A stretch of 64,000 bases of DNA from Perca fluviatilis (taxonomy: Eukaryota; Chordata; Actinopteri; Perciformes; Percidae). Where the stretch lies: the NCBI RefSeq assembly GCF_010015445.1, contig NC_053114.1:23817079-23881078 (forward strand), in the 5' to 3' direction. Shown here one piece after another: positions 23,201 to 35,145 of the stretch. Under the pieces are notes generated by a model. It did not search any database and had not been told where the DNA came from. It worked only from the letters and a program-made list of their open reading frames with translations. Numbering within the stretch: the first letter of the stretch is position 1; each line of letters opens with the position of its first letter. The translations under genes were made by a program, and so were the position numbers.

Positions 23201-26200
23201 TGGACTGTTCTCCTGTCTCACTCTCTCTCTGCCTCCCTGTCATGCTCGAGCCATACACATAATCAACAAGCACACAGCATGAGTAGACATCAGCAGAGTA
23301 TATAGTAACACACATACACAGATTACAATTACAAGTGTTACATTGTAGAAATGAGTTACTGTGTGGCTGGTGTGTCATCATCCACCTGTTATCTGTTACT
23401 GCTTGTACAGTAATCATAGCCATTCTGTCTGTGGGCTACAGCTCTCCATCTCAGTGCAACATGGACGCTGTAGCATCCTGTAACTCAACACTCCACTGCA
23501 GAGCTTTCATTTCTCAATGCCAGACCTGCATCGCAACATTGGCTCTGGGATTGGCTAAGGTTGCCCTGACACATGATTTGCTTTCATATTCATAAGCAAA
23601 ATTATGAAAGTTGAACAGGTGTGACATATATATATATATATTCTTCATAAAGCTTAAACTATAATTGGCAGCTACTGTATTCTGATACTGAAATAATTGT
23701 TAAAGTCCATTGTCAAACATAAATTCCAAATAATGTAATGATGTAAGTGTGAATATGTTATGCTTTAGATCATAGTTAACTGAATATCTCTGGGTTTTGG
23801 ACTGTCACTTGAAAAAAACGACATCACCTTAGGAAATAATGATGGACCTTTTCACTATTTTCTGAACATGAGATTAATTGATTAATTAGGAAGATAATCG
23901 CTAAATAAATTAACGATGAAAATATTTGTTAGTTGCAGCCCAACTTTCATATTATGGTCTTAGATATAAATAACATTGAAAAAATATCTATGGGAACAAA
24001 TACGATTATTAATTTGAGTGTATGATTCTCAAATTAACTAAAATCACTTCGTATTTGTCACTTCCAACTAAAATTGCTCTCCCTCCCAGTAAAAGCAAAC
24101 CTTCACACATTATAATGTAATGAAATATATGGTGGTGGTAATAACATGCCTTTAATCATGCTTGCCTCAAAATTAAAGTAACTTGGAAGTTGCAGAAGTA
24201 TTACACAAACATGGAAAGTGTTGCTAAAATGGGACACTAGTTAAATAATATAAGCTGTGGCTGAATGTCACTACACTTTTAATTTGGATTGTAAATGGTG
24301 AGCTAAAATTAGATATGAGATGGCACTGGGTCCATTTCCAAACTGATTTGGGATGCATGATTATCTAAAAATGGTGTAATGCAGTACTGTAATACAGAGC
24401 TTTATATAGCAGTTATGGCTATTTTTATCTATTTTATTTGTTTATTTAACAGAGACAATATAGATTCAAACAGTTACATGAAGAAAAGCGACAGTTGTAA
24501 TATATGTAGGGGGACTACATAAAGGTAATTTGCATCACCTGTCCCCAATTTATATGTTAGATAAGAGAAAATGTAAAGACAAATTATTGACGCTAGAATG
24601 GCAAAAATGACGCAAAGGTCTGCACTGTAATGTACGGTGAAAAATAGCTAACTGCAGTATCTGCATGATAAAAACCCGCCTGTGACGTGTGTGAGACTTG
24701 CCAGAGAGCAGTGATGTGATAAGAAGGCACACATGGACCGCTAGGAAGCTGCAGAGGATGCATAAAGCATATGAAGCCAACCAAGGGTAATGCAATATGT
24801 AAATGAGAGAGCAGTTGTTAAAGTGAATGTGCCGGCTGTTGTTTCTACAATATTGCATGTGAAATGCACGGGACAAGACTCAGTGAAAAAACATGCACAC
24901 ACTATACTGTGAATGCCTAGGCTCTGTCTCAGGTTAAAAGCTACAGTAGAGAAGGGTTAAAAACTTGGATAAAAACAGCTATCCGTGGCACACGTTGGCT
25001 CCAAAAGTCCCCCCCCCCCATCTGTTGCTTAGTAACTCTGAAACAGACTTTTTAAAATATACTCAGCATCACATAGTCTTAGGGTAGAGCATGTAGGTGG
25101 TGAGGTGTTGGAGGTTGAGCAGAAGGCAAACAGAGGGAGAGACTGGGAATGAATGCCAGGAGCCCTGGATACTAAATGACTGCTGCTCGGACAGTGATTT
25201 ATGGTGCAGCTACGGGTGTGGGGGGTGTAGGGAAGGAAAACAAGGATGGTTCCACATGAAGAGGAATATACAGTATTTGTAAACTGATTTTCATGGTAAC
25301 TTTGTGTGTGAGTCTATGTACTCGGTATGTGTTTTTGTTTTTTTGTGAAGTGTTCTGTGCCTGCAGTCAGCAGGGTTTGACACCAGCAGCCTCCTCCCGT
25401 CCTGCCCTCCCACTGTCACCTTTATTAACAGTCTGCCAGGTGGAGCCTTTCTCTCCTAAGTGTCCCACTGTAGCCTTGGATTTGCTGAGGTAAGTGATGA
25501 GCAGAGGCACAAAGAGCCTGTAGGAGGGAGCAGCTCTCCCTCCTGTGAAAAAAAGCACTGATTACAGGTAACACACAGCAGCAACATAGACTGTTTACCA
25601 CACTACAATACTAAGTAAGTATTAAGTGCTGGGTGGTCTGGTCTGTTGCTGGCATCTGTAACTGTCATGATACAACATGGCTGCCTTTTAGTCTACCATT
25701 CAAAGGTATTTTTTTTTTTTTTTTTTAATGCCTCGTGCCGGCGACAGCCATGGCCCATAGACTGTACGGTCCGGACGCATTATGTTTTTGGGTGGTCCGT
25801 CTCTCGTAAATGCAATATTTACGAGCTGGAGGGAATTTTTTCAAATTCGGCACAAATGTCAACAGATGAACACACTCAAGGATGAACGGATTAGATTTTG
25901 GTGGTCAAAGGTCAAGGTCACTGCAACCTCACAAAACCCGTTTCTCTATTAATACGCTAATTATGAAAACATTTGACACAAATGTCTAATAGGATCAATT
26001 GAGTGTGAATGTCCAAAAAGGGCAATTGGTAACTTCAATGTGACATCATCATCATCATGTTTCTGGCCATTATTCAACGTAATAACTCAGGAGCTGAAGG
26101 GGAGATTGTGACTATATTTCACATTTGGTCGAATTGGTGCCACTAATCTTGGGTGCCCACCTTGAAACTGTGATGATTGTATCTTCTGTGCTGCCAGATT

Positions 26201-26611
26201 GACAATGTGTGTGAAGCATCCGTGTTTTAGAATTCGTAGCTTCTTTGCAGAAACATCTACAAACTATATTTGAAGCATTGACTACTGTCATGGCTACAAC
26301 TTTGTGTTCTATCTTAATCTGCTTTATTGGCCAAGCATGTGAAAAAATTTTCTCTCTCAATGAACACACTAATATACTGTATACATAGCAGTCCCGTTCT
26401 GAAATCTCGTGAGAGGTTACTTGACTCATCCACATCTGAGCTTGTCAGTGGCAAAACCTTTAGTGAATGTACATTACCTTACATTGCAGCCAGTTTTGCG
26501 AGTGCTGGCTGCCGGGCTCTTGTTTAATACTGGTCAAATAAAAAATAAAAAAAATTGTCACAAAAACAAGGTTGAAATAGGGTGTAGGTTGAAAAATACT
26601 AACGTTTGCTT
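20281..26611. other. Intergenic, no gene recognised
   Basis: AT-rich with short random ORFs only. A poly(A) run at about 21122-21136 and a LINE-tail-like AATAAAGATTTATC at about 21240-21255 suggest old retroelement debris. A stretch at about 25730-26080 has a GGTCAAAGGTCAAGGTCACTG motif found in dispersed fish repeats, but its ends cannot be placed. Confidence 0.4.
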
Positions 26612-27137
26612 TTAAAGGTCCATGGCATGAAAATTTCACTTTATGAGTTTTTTTTAACATTAATATGAGTTCCCCCAGCCTGCCTATAGTCCCCCAGTGG
26701 CTAGAAATGGCGATAGGTGTAAACCGAGCCCTGGGTATCCTGCTCTGCCTTTGAGAAAATGAAAGTTCAGATGGGCCAATCTGGAATCTTCTCCTTATGA
26801 GGTCATAAGGAGAAAGGTTAACTCCTCTTTCTCTGCTTTGCCCGCCCAGAGAATTTGGCCCACCCATGAGAGAGAGACATCATGGCTTTCAAACAAGCAA
26901 AGTGGCAGTTGGTCAAGGCCACACCCCCACCCTCCACCTTGCCCCCCCTCTCTGCTCCTCAATAGCTACAGACACAGAAATGGCACATCCTAAGGAAAGC
27001 TCATTGTGGGACTGGCTCTAGTGGCTGCAATTCTGCACCAAGGCTGAATTTCGGGAAAGAGACTTCAGATACAGTATTAGGGGACCACTAAGGCCTATAT
27101 AAAAGCATCCAAAAGCAGCATGTCATGGGACCTTTAA
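26612..27137. repeat. TTAA-flanked MITE, complete, 526 bp
   Basis: The left end is TTAAAGGTCCATGGCATG and the right end CATGTCATGGGACCTTTAA, with TTAA at both borders. The interior aligns with the reverse complement of 32267-32690. It contains a near-perfect palindrome (CTCCTTATGA-GG-TCATAAGGAG, 26791-26812). Confidence 0.85.
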
Positions 27138-27446
27138 GTTTAGCTACTGCCATTTAACAACTTCTGTTAGGCTTTTGAAGATAAAGTACATTAAAAGTCA
27201 CAATATAAATAAGTGAAAGCTCCTTATATAAAAATCAATATGTCTTGGGAAGTACAGAGGATCCAGACTGCATGAGAAAAAGACAAAGACTGTAGGATAA
27301 GTTATAGACGAGTTATGGGATAAGCTCCTGGGTCTTAAGTCAAAACCCCTTTGGATCAACCTTCAACTAACACTCCTGGGGTATTACACATCTGCTGAAT
27401 GACTTGGCTAAATCAATGCATGGAAATCCATGGGTTTTTAGTACTT

Positions 27447-27600
27447 AGTGAAGGCAAGGCAAGGCAAGGCAGCTTTATTTGTATAGCACATTTCAGCAAC
27501 CATGCAATTCAAAGTGCTTTACATGAAACATTAAAAACAGTTAGAAAACAATTAAAAACAATGTCAAAGCATTAAAACAATTAACAACAATTTCAGAGAA
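27447..27600 (-). mobile_element. LINE 3' end fragment, reverse orientation
   Basis: GGCAAGGCAAGGCAAGGCAG followed by CTTTATTTGTATAGCACATTT and AAAGTGCTTTACATG is the inverted form of the AATAAAG-plus-short-repeat tail of L2-like LINEs, also seen in plus orientation at 1990-2020. No coding part is kept. Confidence 0.7.
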
Positions 27601-29329
27601 GTGAAGGTCGACAGAGCATACATGCTTTTGGATGTGATGACCGGCTTGACATTCCCACAGTTACAAACATACACACCTGGGATATTTTAGTTTTTAAATG
27701 ATGAAAGGGATATATCAGAGAAACAGTTTGCATTCCACCATTGTTTTATCCACTTTGTTGTTAACATGTTCTTTTCTTTAGTGTATAAACAAATTAAGTT
27801 AAATCCTCAACATGTGACATCTTTTCTCTGCTAATCATGCATGTAGTCAACTGTGTTTGTATACAGTACAGTGCTGGAGGTGCTGCCATGCAGCCTTACA
27901 CGTGTGGGCTGTGTAGGCTGTCGCTGTGCATCTTATCACAGCAATCTCAGCCAAGAGAAAAAAGAATATTACACCATCTGTGTATGCCTATATTTATGTA
28001 AGCAAGGCGTATAGAGTAACAATCTGCTGCTGTAAATATGCTGCTTGTTGTACTTCTCAGTATCGTATTGTTTGGATTTGAAATAAAGTCAGATTTATGC
28101 AAATAAGTGGTCACCAAATAAACTTTGTTGGAGGTGCTGGTGCTACAATTAAATGTAAAAAAATATATAAGAAAAACATCTGAATGGTCCAATTTGTGCC
28201 ATAATCAAAGACAAAGACAGTGTATTCCTCTGAGTAAAAGTACAAATACAATGGTGTACTGTAGACAAAGCAGTGACATTAGTAATTAGAAGTATGAAGC
28301 TTATATCACAACACTGATGTTATGGGTACTACTGACTGTGTATAGAAACTACCCAAAGCTAGAAAAAAAAGGTTCACAGTAAAATCACTGTGCATCTGTG
28401 CTAAAGTAAGCTTTCTACTGTCAAAACATTAAAGTCTGAGTTGTCTATTTATGCACACTGTAATTACTGCCGATAAAAGATTGCTGGGTCATAGTCTCAA
28501 CCAACTGCATTATTCATACCACAAAGTAGTAAAGTGGAGGTTTTAGACAGAGCTTTACTGTAGCAGAATAAATATTGGGATATTGGCTTTGAAATGGAGT
28601 TAAGGCATGAATAATAATGGGACATTTTGACCTCTGTAGGCCTCTTAATAATGCTTGTCTCTTCTGGTCAATGATTAGCTGTATCATCTACAAAATAAGG
28701 ATTATGTTTTCTGAATTGCATATACCCTGTACCCTCTTGTATCTTTGTTGTAACAGTTCCCTAAAACTGAGGTGTAAAGCAAAATAAGTGGAAGAAACAT
28801 AAAAACACAGCTGTATACATTATTTGTTTTTGTCTTTAGAGTGCAAAAACCCAAAGTTGACACAACATACACCAGTTGTACTTTGACATTCTCAAGTGCG
28901 TGTCAAGTCTGTGGTTTGGCCAATTAACAGTGAGCGGGCAAACCAAACCAAGGCGAGGCCAGTCAGCTTGCATGTCACAAATAAAACACGAGAGGGGAGA
29001 GATCAGACAGTCCTTTGAAAGTCCACTAGACAGGAGTGTGCAAGCATTAGCGCCTGTGTGTCTCCACTGTATGTACGTGCATCATAGAGTCCTTTGCCTT
29101 TTATTGCTATGCCTGAACTGTGTGATGCATTTCTTACATAAGAACACATAAACTTAAAAAGGCTGCTCCTCAACACATATATGTGCTTTAGCGAGCAGCA
29201 CACTCCTTCAGGAGCAGTCTTCTTGAGCCATGATGTGCAACAAGGCAACACTCTACCAACGTACACTAACAAGCCTGTTACATTTGCAGCCTGGCACTGG
29301 GATGTCTGAAGGTGGATACTGATAAATAC
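27601..29329. other. Intergenic, nothing recognised
   Basis: AT-rich sequence with no splice-supported exon, RNA gene or clear repeat boundary that I can identify. Confidence 0.4.
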
Positions 29330-30059
29330 TAGGGCTGCACGATTAATCTAATCGCAATCGCGATGTCACATTGCACTTACATAAACGCAAAAATTGTGTG
29401 ATTTAAGTGAACAAAAAGGTGTGCAGTGTGCGTGACACTCTAGTCTCTGTGTGCACTGCAGTCTCCACGTTGTAATACCCTTCACTTTACCGAAAGTATG
29501 AAGCCAACGTGTCTTAAGAAGTTTGGTGTTTTTATTGTTCAATGTTACACCACTACATCGTCTTTGCTATCCCTTTTTACTCTTGATTTTCCCTCACACA
29601 GCCCCTCCGACACCGCTCACCGCTCACTCTCCCACACTGACGTCGCTCACTCAATGCACCTGCCATTGCCGTTCCCACTAATGGCTGATTTATGGTTCTG
29701 CGTTGAATCTACGTTAAATCTGCCATTTGAAATACGCTACCCCATGGTGGTATTAAGCGCTACCCTCACCCTAACAATGTCCAGAAAAGATGTGACCAGT
29801 CAGTCTGTTTAGGCAGTACGTGTGTTGTGTATGGTCACGTGAGTAACAGAAGTGTAAAGTGATGCACATTTTTTTATTGTGTATTTCTTCTTATGCTCGT
29901 TTAACTTTGTATGTTCAAGTATAGAAATACACATTTCAAAATGTTAGTATTTTGTGCATTTTCCTTGATAATCAATCAAGTAGACTCATGATACCATTAT
30001 ATCACAATCGCAGTATTGTAAATCGCAATATGACTTTTTCTCCCAATTGTGCAGCCCTA
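29330..30059. mobile_element. hAT-like non-autonomous element
   Basis: The ends TAGGGCTGCACGATTAAT and AATTGTGCAGCCCTA are inverted copies. The interior shows ATCGCAATCGCG-type words at both sides. The flanking 8-mers do not match, so a clean target duplication is not visible and the boundaries could be off by a few bases. Confidence 0.7.
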
Positions 30060-30607
30060 ACAGATTCTGTATGGAGTGCAACTACATCTTGCTCGAAAAC
30101 AGGAAATCAAGCTCTAGTTATTTTGCTTTTATGATTTATATTTAAGAATATAGTGGCATAAATGCATTAAAAACATTTTGCTTTGGCCACGCCCCCTGCA
30201 CATCTACAGTGATGTCTGCCCTGTTCAGCCAGATTTATCTCAAATGCTAGTTTTGTCAAAGTCACACCTGTGGTGTCTAATATATTGTATATATTTTAAG
30301 TTATGTGTATCAACATTTTGATTAATCATAGCATGCTCAATATTAGGCCAGTCAGTGTAATCAATAAGGATGAGTGGATGTGTGACCAACTGGACTTATA
30401 AGGTCTGTGTAGAGTTGTACTTTCTGCTTTCTTTATTTAGAATTTAGGTTTCATATCAAAAGTTTGCTATTTGAATCATTTTGCTATAATTTCTTCAAAC
30501 TATTTACTACTGCATCTGTGATAACATGTTTGGAAGCAATTTTTCAATTTTCAAATTTATGTTGAACTGTGTGATAATTATGCATCACCTTGGGGTTTGT
30601 TTTTACA

Positions 30608-31626
30608 TTAAAGGTAGGGTTGGTAACATTTTCCAATATACACTTTTTAATATATTTACCTGCACCCACCGGCTGAAAAACTAAAAAGGCTTAAGACGCA
30701 GCAAGAGGACAAACAAGAATAAATATTGGAAACGCGTTCCAGCGACGGAGACAGCTGAAAGAGTTAAAAAGGAATGAAAACTGACGCTATGGTTGCCGTC
30801 TTTCTGTTGGACAGGTACGTGTTTTTTTGGTTGTTTCTTGTGGGGGATTTGTTGTTTTCAGGAAATATCTAGCCAACGTAGCTTTACATTAATGTAGCGT
30901 TAGTCATATTTGCCCAATGCTAACGATAGCTTCCCTGTCAATCTAGGCTACTAGTAAGCTATACTAGCTAATGTATGTTTACATAATCTTATCTAACAAA
31001 ACGCTAATTTGTGTAACGTTATAGACTATCTCTCCCAGCTGTGTCAACTATTGAACTGTTCTTTGATGGGCAACACATACACAATGAGTTATATCAATGA
31101 TATTGGTACTAAATATTTGCGCCAGATAATTGGTAACAGTACTGTTGTTCATTGTGGGTGTCTTTCTATATTCTTTCTCAAGGAAAATCCCTGCCAGAGT
31201 AGTTTGCCACAGCTGACGATACTGCCACATCCATATGATATTTATTATAATGAACATGTTTTACACCGCATTGGTCGGAATTATTTTGTGCAGCATACGG
31301 AGATGAGATATAATGTCTTGATAGTTAAATGGAAAGTAATTTATCTTTTTCTTAATTTGAAAAATATATTAGAAAAAGGGCACTTTGTACAGTTAATTCC
31401 TCCTGGGAATAAATAAAAAGGGAAACTATGTAAATTGTGTAGTTGTATGTGAAATAAAGGAGTTTTGATGATTTTAATCCCAGTCCTTCCTCTGCTCTGC
31501 TCTGAAGCAGACGCAGAGCGGCGCCTTGCTTTGAAGTGGTGCTCGTGCACATCTGTTTAGGGGGAGCCAAGGGGAGGGGTTAGACGAAGCCCAGAGGAGA
31601 TGCTACTTGCTAAACCCTGCCTTTAA
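30608..31626 (+). mobile_element. TTAA-flanked MITE, long form, carrying the exon-like module
   Basis: Ends TTAAAGGTAGGGTTGGTAAC and AACCCTGCCTTTAA match the short element at 11529-11683. Inside, 30713-30814 reads TRINIGNAFQRRRQLK; after a one-base frame slip it continues MKTDAMVAVFLLD and meets a GTACGT donor at 30815 after two codon bases. A further 135-codon ORF (31009-31416) has no motif that I recognise. Confidence 0.75.
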
Positions 31627-31789
31627 CAGTAGCCTACATCAAATAGCCTACTGTATATGCAGAAAACTTAGGCAGCGGGTTAAAACCCCATACTGTTTAA
31701 CTGCATTAAAATGCTAAAAAAAATCCTATGCAATGAAACAAATGATAAATTGCATATATGGGTGGGTTAGTTGGTGGAGTGCATATGTG

Positions 31790-31793
<4 letters not shown>

Positions 31794-31830
<37 letters not shown>

Positions 31831-32203
31831 TTCTGCTGCATTGAGCAGATTTGCAGGGCCAAGGTCAAGGCCACAGCAGGCTTACTTCCTGCCAGAGGCA
31901 GAGGTAACCTGAACCAACAACTGCAACACAAGAGAACACTCACAATCTCCAGCCTGGGTGTGAATTAAAAAAATGCTTGCCCTTATGCTGGTGTGAATGG
32001 TGATCTGTGAAAACATATGCAGGTTTTATGCATGCAAGAGAAAGTTTATGTTGTCTTTTATTTTTAGGGAGGGCAATGTTTTTCTTTTTTCACTTTAAGA
32101 TGACTGTCAGTGTTTGAAACACTGCAAAGTGATACCTTTATTAATTATAATTAATCAATGTGCCAATTAAGTCAGACATGAAATAATCGTAATTAACATA
32201 TAG

Positions 32204-32235
<32 letters not shown>
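31794..32235. repeat. (GA)n and (TA)n tracts
   Basis: A pure (GA)17-type run at 31794-31828 and an alternating TA run at 32205-32235, the latter 31 bases before the MITE copy at 32267. Between them is unremarkable sequence. Confidence 0.9.
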
Positions 32236-32238
<3 letters not shown>

Positions 32239-32266
32239 AGCTTTTTCAATACAGATCACATCCAGT

Positions 32267-32690
32267 TTAAAGGTCCCATGACATGGTGCTCTTTGGATGC
32301 TTTTATATAGACCTTAGTGGTCCCCTAATACTGTATCTGAAGTCTCTTTACCGAAATTCAGCCTTGGTGCAGAATTACAGCCACTAGAGCCAGTCCCACA
32401 ATGATCTTTCCTTAGTATGTGCCATTTCTGTCTGTAGCTATTGAGGAGGAGAGGGGGGCAAGGTGGAGGTGTTGCCTTGACCAACTTCAACTTTGCTCGT
32501 TTGAAAGCCATGATGTCTCTCTCTCATGGGTCGGCCAAATTATCTGGGCGGGCAAAGCAGAGAAAGGGGAGGTAACCTTGCTCCTTATGACCTCATAAGG
32601 AGCAAGATTCCAGATCGGCCCATCTGAACTTTCTCAAAGGCAGAGCAGGATACCCAGGGCTCGGTTTATACCTATCGCCATTTCTATGTG
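32267..32690 (-). repeat. Truncated, inverted copy of the 26612-27137 MITE
   Basis: It begins TTAAAGGTCCCATGACATG and runs as the reverse complement of about 26700-27137, including the internal palindrome (32581-32602). The second terminal repeat is absent; similarity stops near GCCATTTCTATG. Confidence 0.8.
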
Positions 32691-33271
32691 ACATGAGCCC
32701 AAACCAAAAGAAAACGACAGTGTTTCAGTGGAGGAAGGAAGAGAGACAGTGAAAATTTGAGACATCTGCCAGTACAGGTGTCAGCCATCTCACTGATGGA
32801 CTTCCTGACAACCTCAGCACACAGAAGCGGGCTGTCTCAACTCTTTTTCTCACTCATGTGTAAGCTCCTTAGATACCTAGAAGTGTCCTCTCAAGATACA
32901 GCTGGATAAGACTAGTCACATTTCCAAGGTTGAGACTTGGAGGTGCCTTTTCTCCTCCTGACAGCATCAGACTCAGCTGCAAACAACCCCACTACATGTT
33001 GGAGATTAAAGTAAAGCCAGAAAAACATCATCCACAAATAGCAGAGATGCCACCGTAATGTCACCCATCTCTACACATCTATTGAGCCCCCTTGTCAAGA
33101 CTCCCCTGCCTATCTCAAATGTGTTTGACAAGCTTCTAGGAAAGCAAAATTAGCTTTCATCCTGTGTGATATGGAATGACTTGAGTATATGGAAAACAGC
33201 TTTATAAATTCTCTCTAAAGCCATAAAACACGTACAGTAGCGTAGATTAGAAAATTCTTAAATACACCACT

Positions 33272-33787
33272 GATCTAGCCTGACAAGCCAGACCCACTTC
33301 AAGATGTTGGGTCCGGGAACTCACCATTGGCAGGACTCAATTCGAGGGGCGGGATAAACGGTTGTCTTTCAAATTCCCTCTGCACGCAATAGGATAGCGC
33401 TACAACCAACCAGAGCAACGTTAGTTGATAGATTAAACTTTTGCTGTATCCTGTCGGCAAAACTCTAAACACATCTTCCTTTTTTAAGAATAACTTCAGT
33501 GCCGTTCTTTGTTCTTTTCTCAAAGAAAAGCTTAACTCCAAGTCTTCCAGAGTCGCGGCCAAAGCCGATTCGAAAGACCACTGTTCGCCAGCAGCAGCAG
33601 CCATCGTCTTTGTTTTCAAGTTAAAGGGAATTCACGCGGAACCGTCGCAACTCTGCCGTCAATATGTTAAGCCTGCCCACCGACTCTATACACGATGTGA
33701 TTGGCCCGACCGGAGTTTGGTTTTTCCAGCTCACAAGCCATGGAGAGTTGCTAGACTGACCTTAGGGTGCGTCTAGATTTCTAAGCT
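33272..33787 (-). mobile_element. Dispersed repeat containing a RecQ-like helicase fragment
   Basis: The stretch from TCTAGCCTGACAAGCCAGAC to GTGCGTCTAGATTTCTAAGC has the look of a fish DNA-transposon copy. Its terminal repeats are weak and its borders approximate. It encloses the helicase-like ORF described separately. Confidence 0.45.
33299..33619 (-). pseudogene. RecQ-like helicase N-terminal fragment, repeat-borne
   Basis: A 106-codon minus-strand ORF. Residues of about 30-70 resemble the start of the RecQ/BLM helicase core: a SLRKEQRTAL block (Q-motif-like Gln, then helix), KKEDVFRVLPTG, and a Walker A-like TGYSKS followed by LIYQL. The usual Gly of GKS is replaced by Ser, so ATP binding is probably lost. 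Downstream helicase motifs (DEAD/DEAH box, arginine finger) are absent. It is best read as a captured or transposon-encoded exon relic, not a host gene. Confidence 0.6.
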
Positions 33788-34229
33788 ACCACTGATCCAC
33801 TCTACCACAGCTAGCAAAAAAAATTAAAAGCACTCCTCAACCAAAATTAGTACTGAAACAATTAGTTGTTTAATTGATCAGAATTGATGATCAATTGATT
33901 GATCAATAATGATAATTTATTAATAATTTACACACACGCTAAACATTTATTGATTCCAGCTTCACAAATAGCATGATTTGCTGTTTTTTTCACCTTGGTC
34001 TCTAGGAAATTGTGATTAGCATATTTCACCATATTCTAGACCAAAAAATGAATTGATTACCGGAATAGTTTGACATTTTGGGAAATATGCTCATTAGCTT
34101 CTTGCCGAGAGTTAGATAAATTAATAGGTAAATATATAGCTACAGCCAACATGGGGAAACTGCTAGCACAGCTCGGTTGAAAAGTAATCAAATCTCACTA
34201 ATTAACATGTTACAGTATATCTAGTTTGT

Positions 34230-34750
34230 TTAAAGTGACAATATGTAACTTTTAAATGTTTCTGAAACTGTGTAATGTTCCATCTGATGATCATAAATGA
34301 CCTGTAACAGCAAACGAGACTAACAGTGAAAAGAACGCTATTTTTATATAGTTTTTATTAATGCCTCTGCCCGGGTCTGATTTTTCCCGCAAAGTCACAA
34401 AATGATTGCGGCGCTAAGAGCACACATTCTTAAGGGTCACAGATTAACACTGGAAAAGCCTGTAAGTGTTGGTGAGTATGCAGGTAAAAGGTAGCAGGAG
34501 ATTTCTTTATGTAGGCCTAATTGTATTTTTATTTTATTTTAGAAGTTATCGGCCGTAGTTATGGCTGATACTGGAGCAGGGACATCACAGAAAAGAACGA
34601 AATGAATTGAAGAACAACAAAAAGCTAAAAGGGAAAGTGAAAGACGACATGCAAAACGCGGGTTACACTTGGTCAGCCTTTCAACAGATGGAGACAATTA
34701 CGGGATTGTAAATGATTCAAAAACATCGCCGAATTGGCCCTCAGGTATGT
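34230..34750 (+). mobile_element. Third element with the exon-like module (left end only)
   Basis: It begins TTAAAGTGACAATATGTAAC after a TTAA. An exon-like stretch has ATGGCTGATACTGG near 34561 and, at 34656-34744, TRVTLGQPFNRWRQLRDCK, then a stop, then FKNIAELAL and a GTATGT donor at 34745. This is the same module as at 17398 and 30713. No matching right terminus was found, so the element is truncated or interrupted. Confidence 0.6.
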
Positions 34751-35035
34751 AATATGTCTATTTCATTCATAAAATAACTTTAGATTGCGCAATGTGGTTG
34801 TCGGGATGTGGTTGTGTGTCAGTAGCTGACATTTAATTACGTCCCCATTCCATTTAGTGCAGACATTTTATTCCTTTTAGTCCGTGTTTGTGTTGGCCTA
34901 CTATTTTGTTTTCACTTGTCCCCCTGTACTTGTGTAAAGCGTCCTTCGGTTTCATAAAATGCGCTATATTAAACTAAGTTATTATTACGTTGGTTGCTAC
35001 AACAATCTCTTAATGCTTTGGCTCGTGACTGAGGT

Positions 35036-35145
35036 GGTGATAGCCCAGTGGCTATGACACATGCCTTTGGTGTGGGATAACTGGGTTTGATTCCCACTGC
35101 GATACATCAATGTGTACCTGAGCAAGACACTTAACCCCTTACGTG
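35036..35145 (+). repeat. tRNA-derived SINE head
   Basis: The sequence starts GTGATAGCCCAGTGGCTATG (A-box-like) and has a B box GGGTTTGATTCCC at about 35083-35095, at the spacing of a tRNA gene promoter. It continues with CCTGAGCAAGACACTTAACCC, a segment common in fish SINEs. It does not fold as a functional tRNA. Confidence 0.7.

Noticed and set aside
25367..25500. Possible exon ending at a GTAAGT donor near 25490
   Set aside because: A donor-like site alone; no conserved peptide and no neighbouring exon in a matching phase.
31009..31416. 135-codon plus-strand ORF as a host gene
   Set aside because: It lies inside a TTAA-flanked MITE, has no recognised motif and no splice support.
35036..35145. 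Functional tRNA gene
   Set aside because: A and B boxes are present, but the cloverleaf arms do not pair; it is a SINE head.
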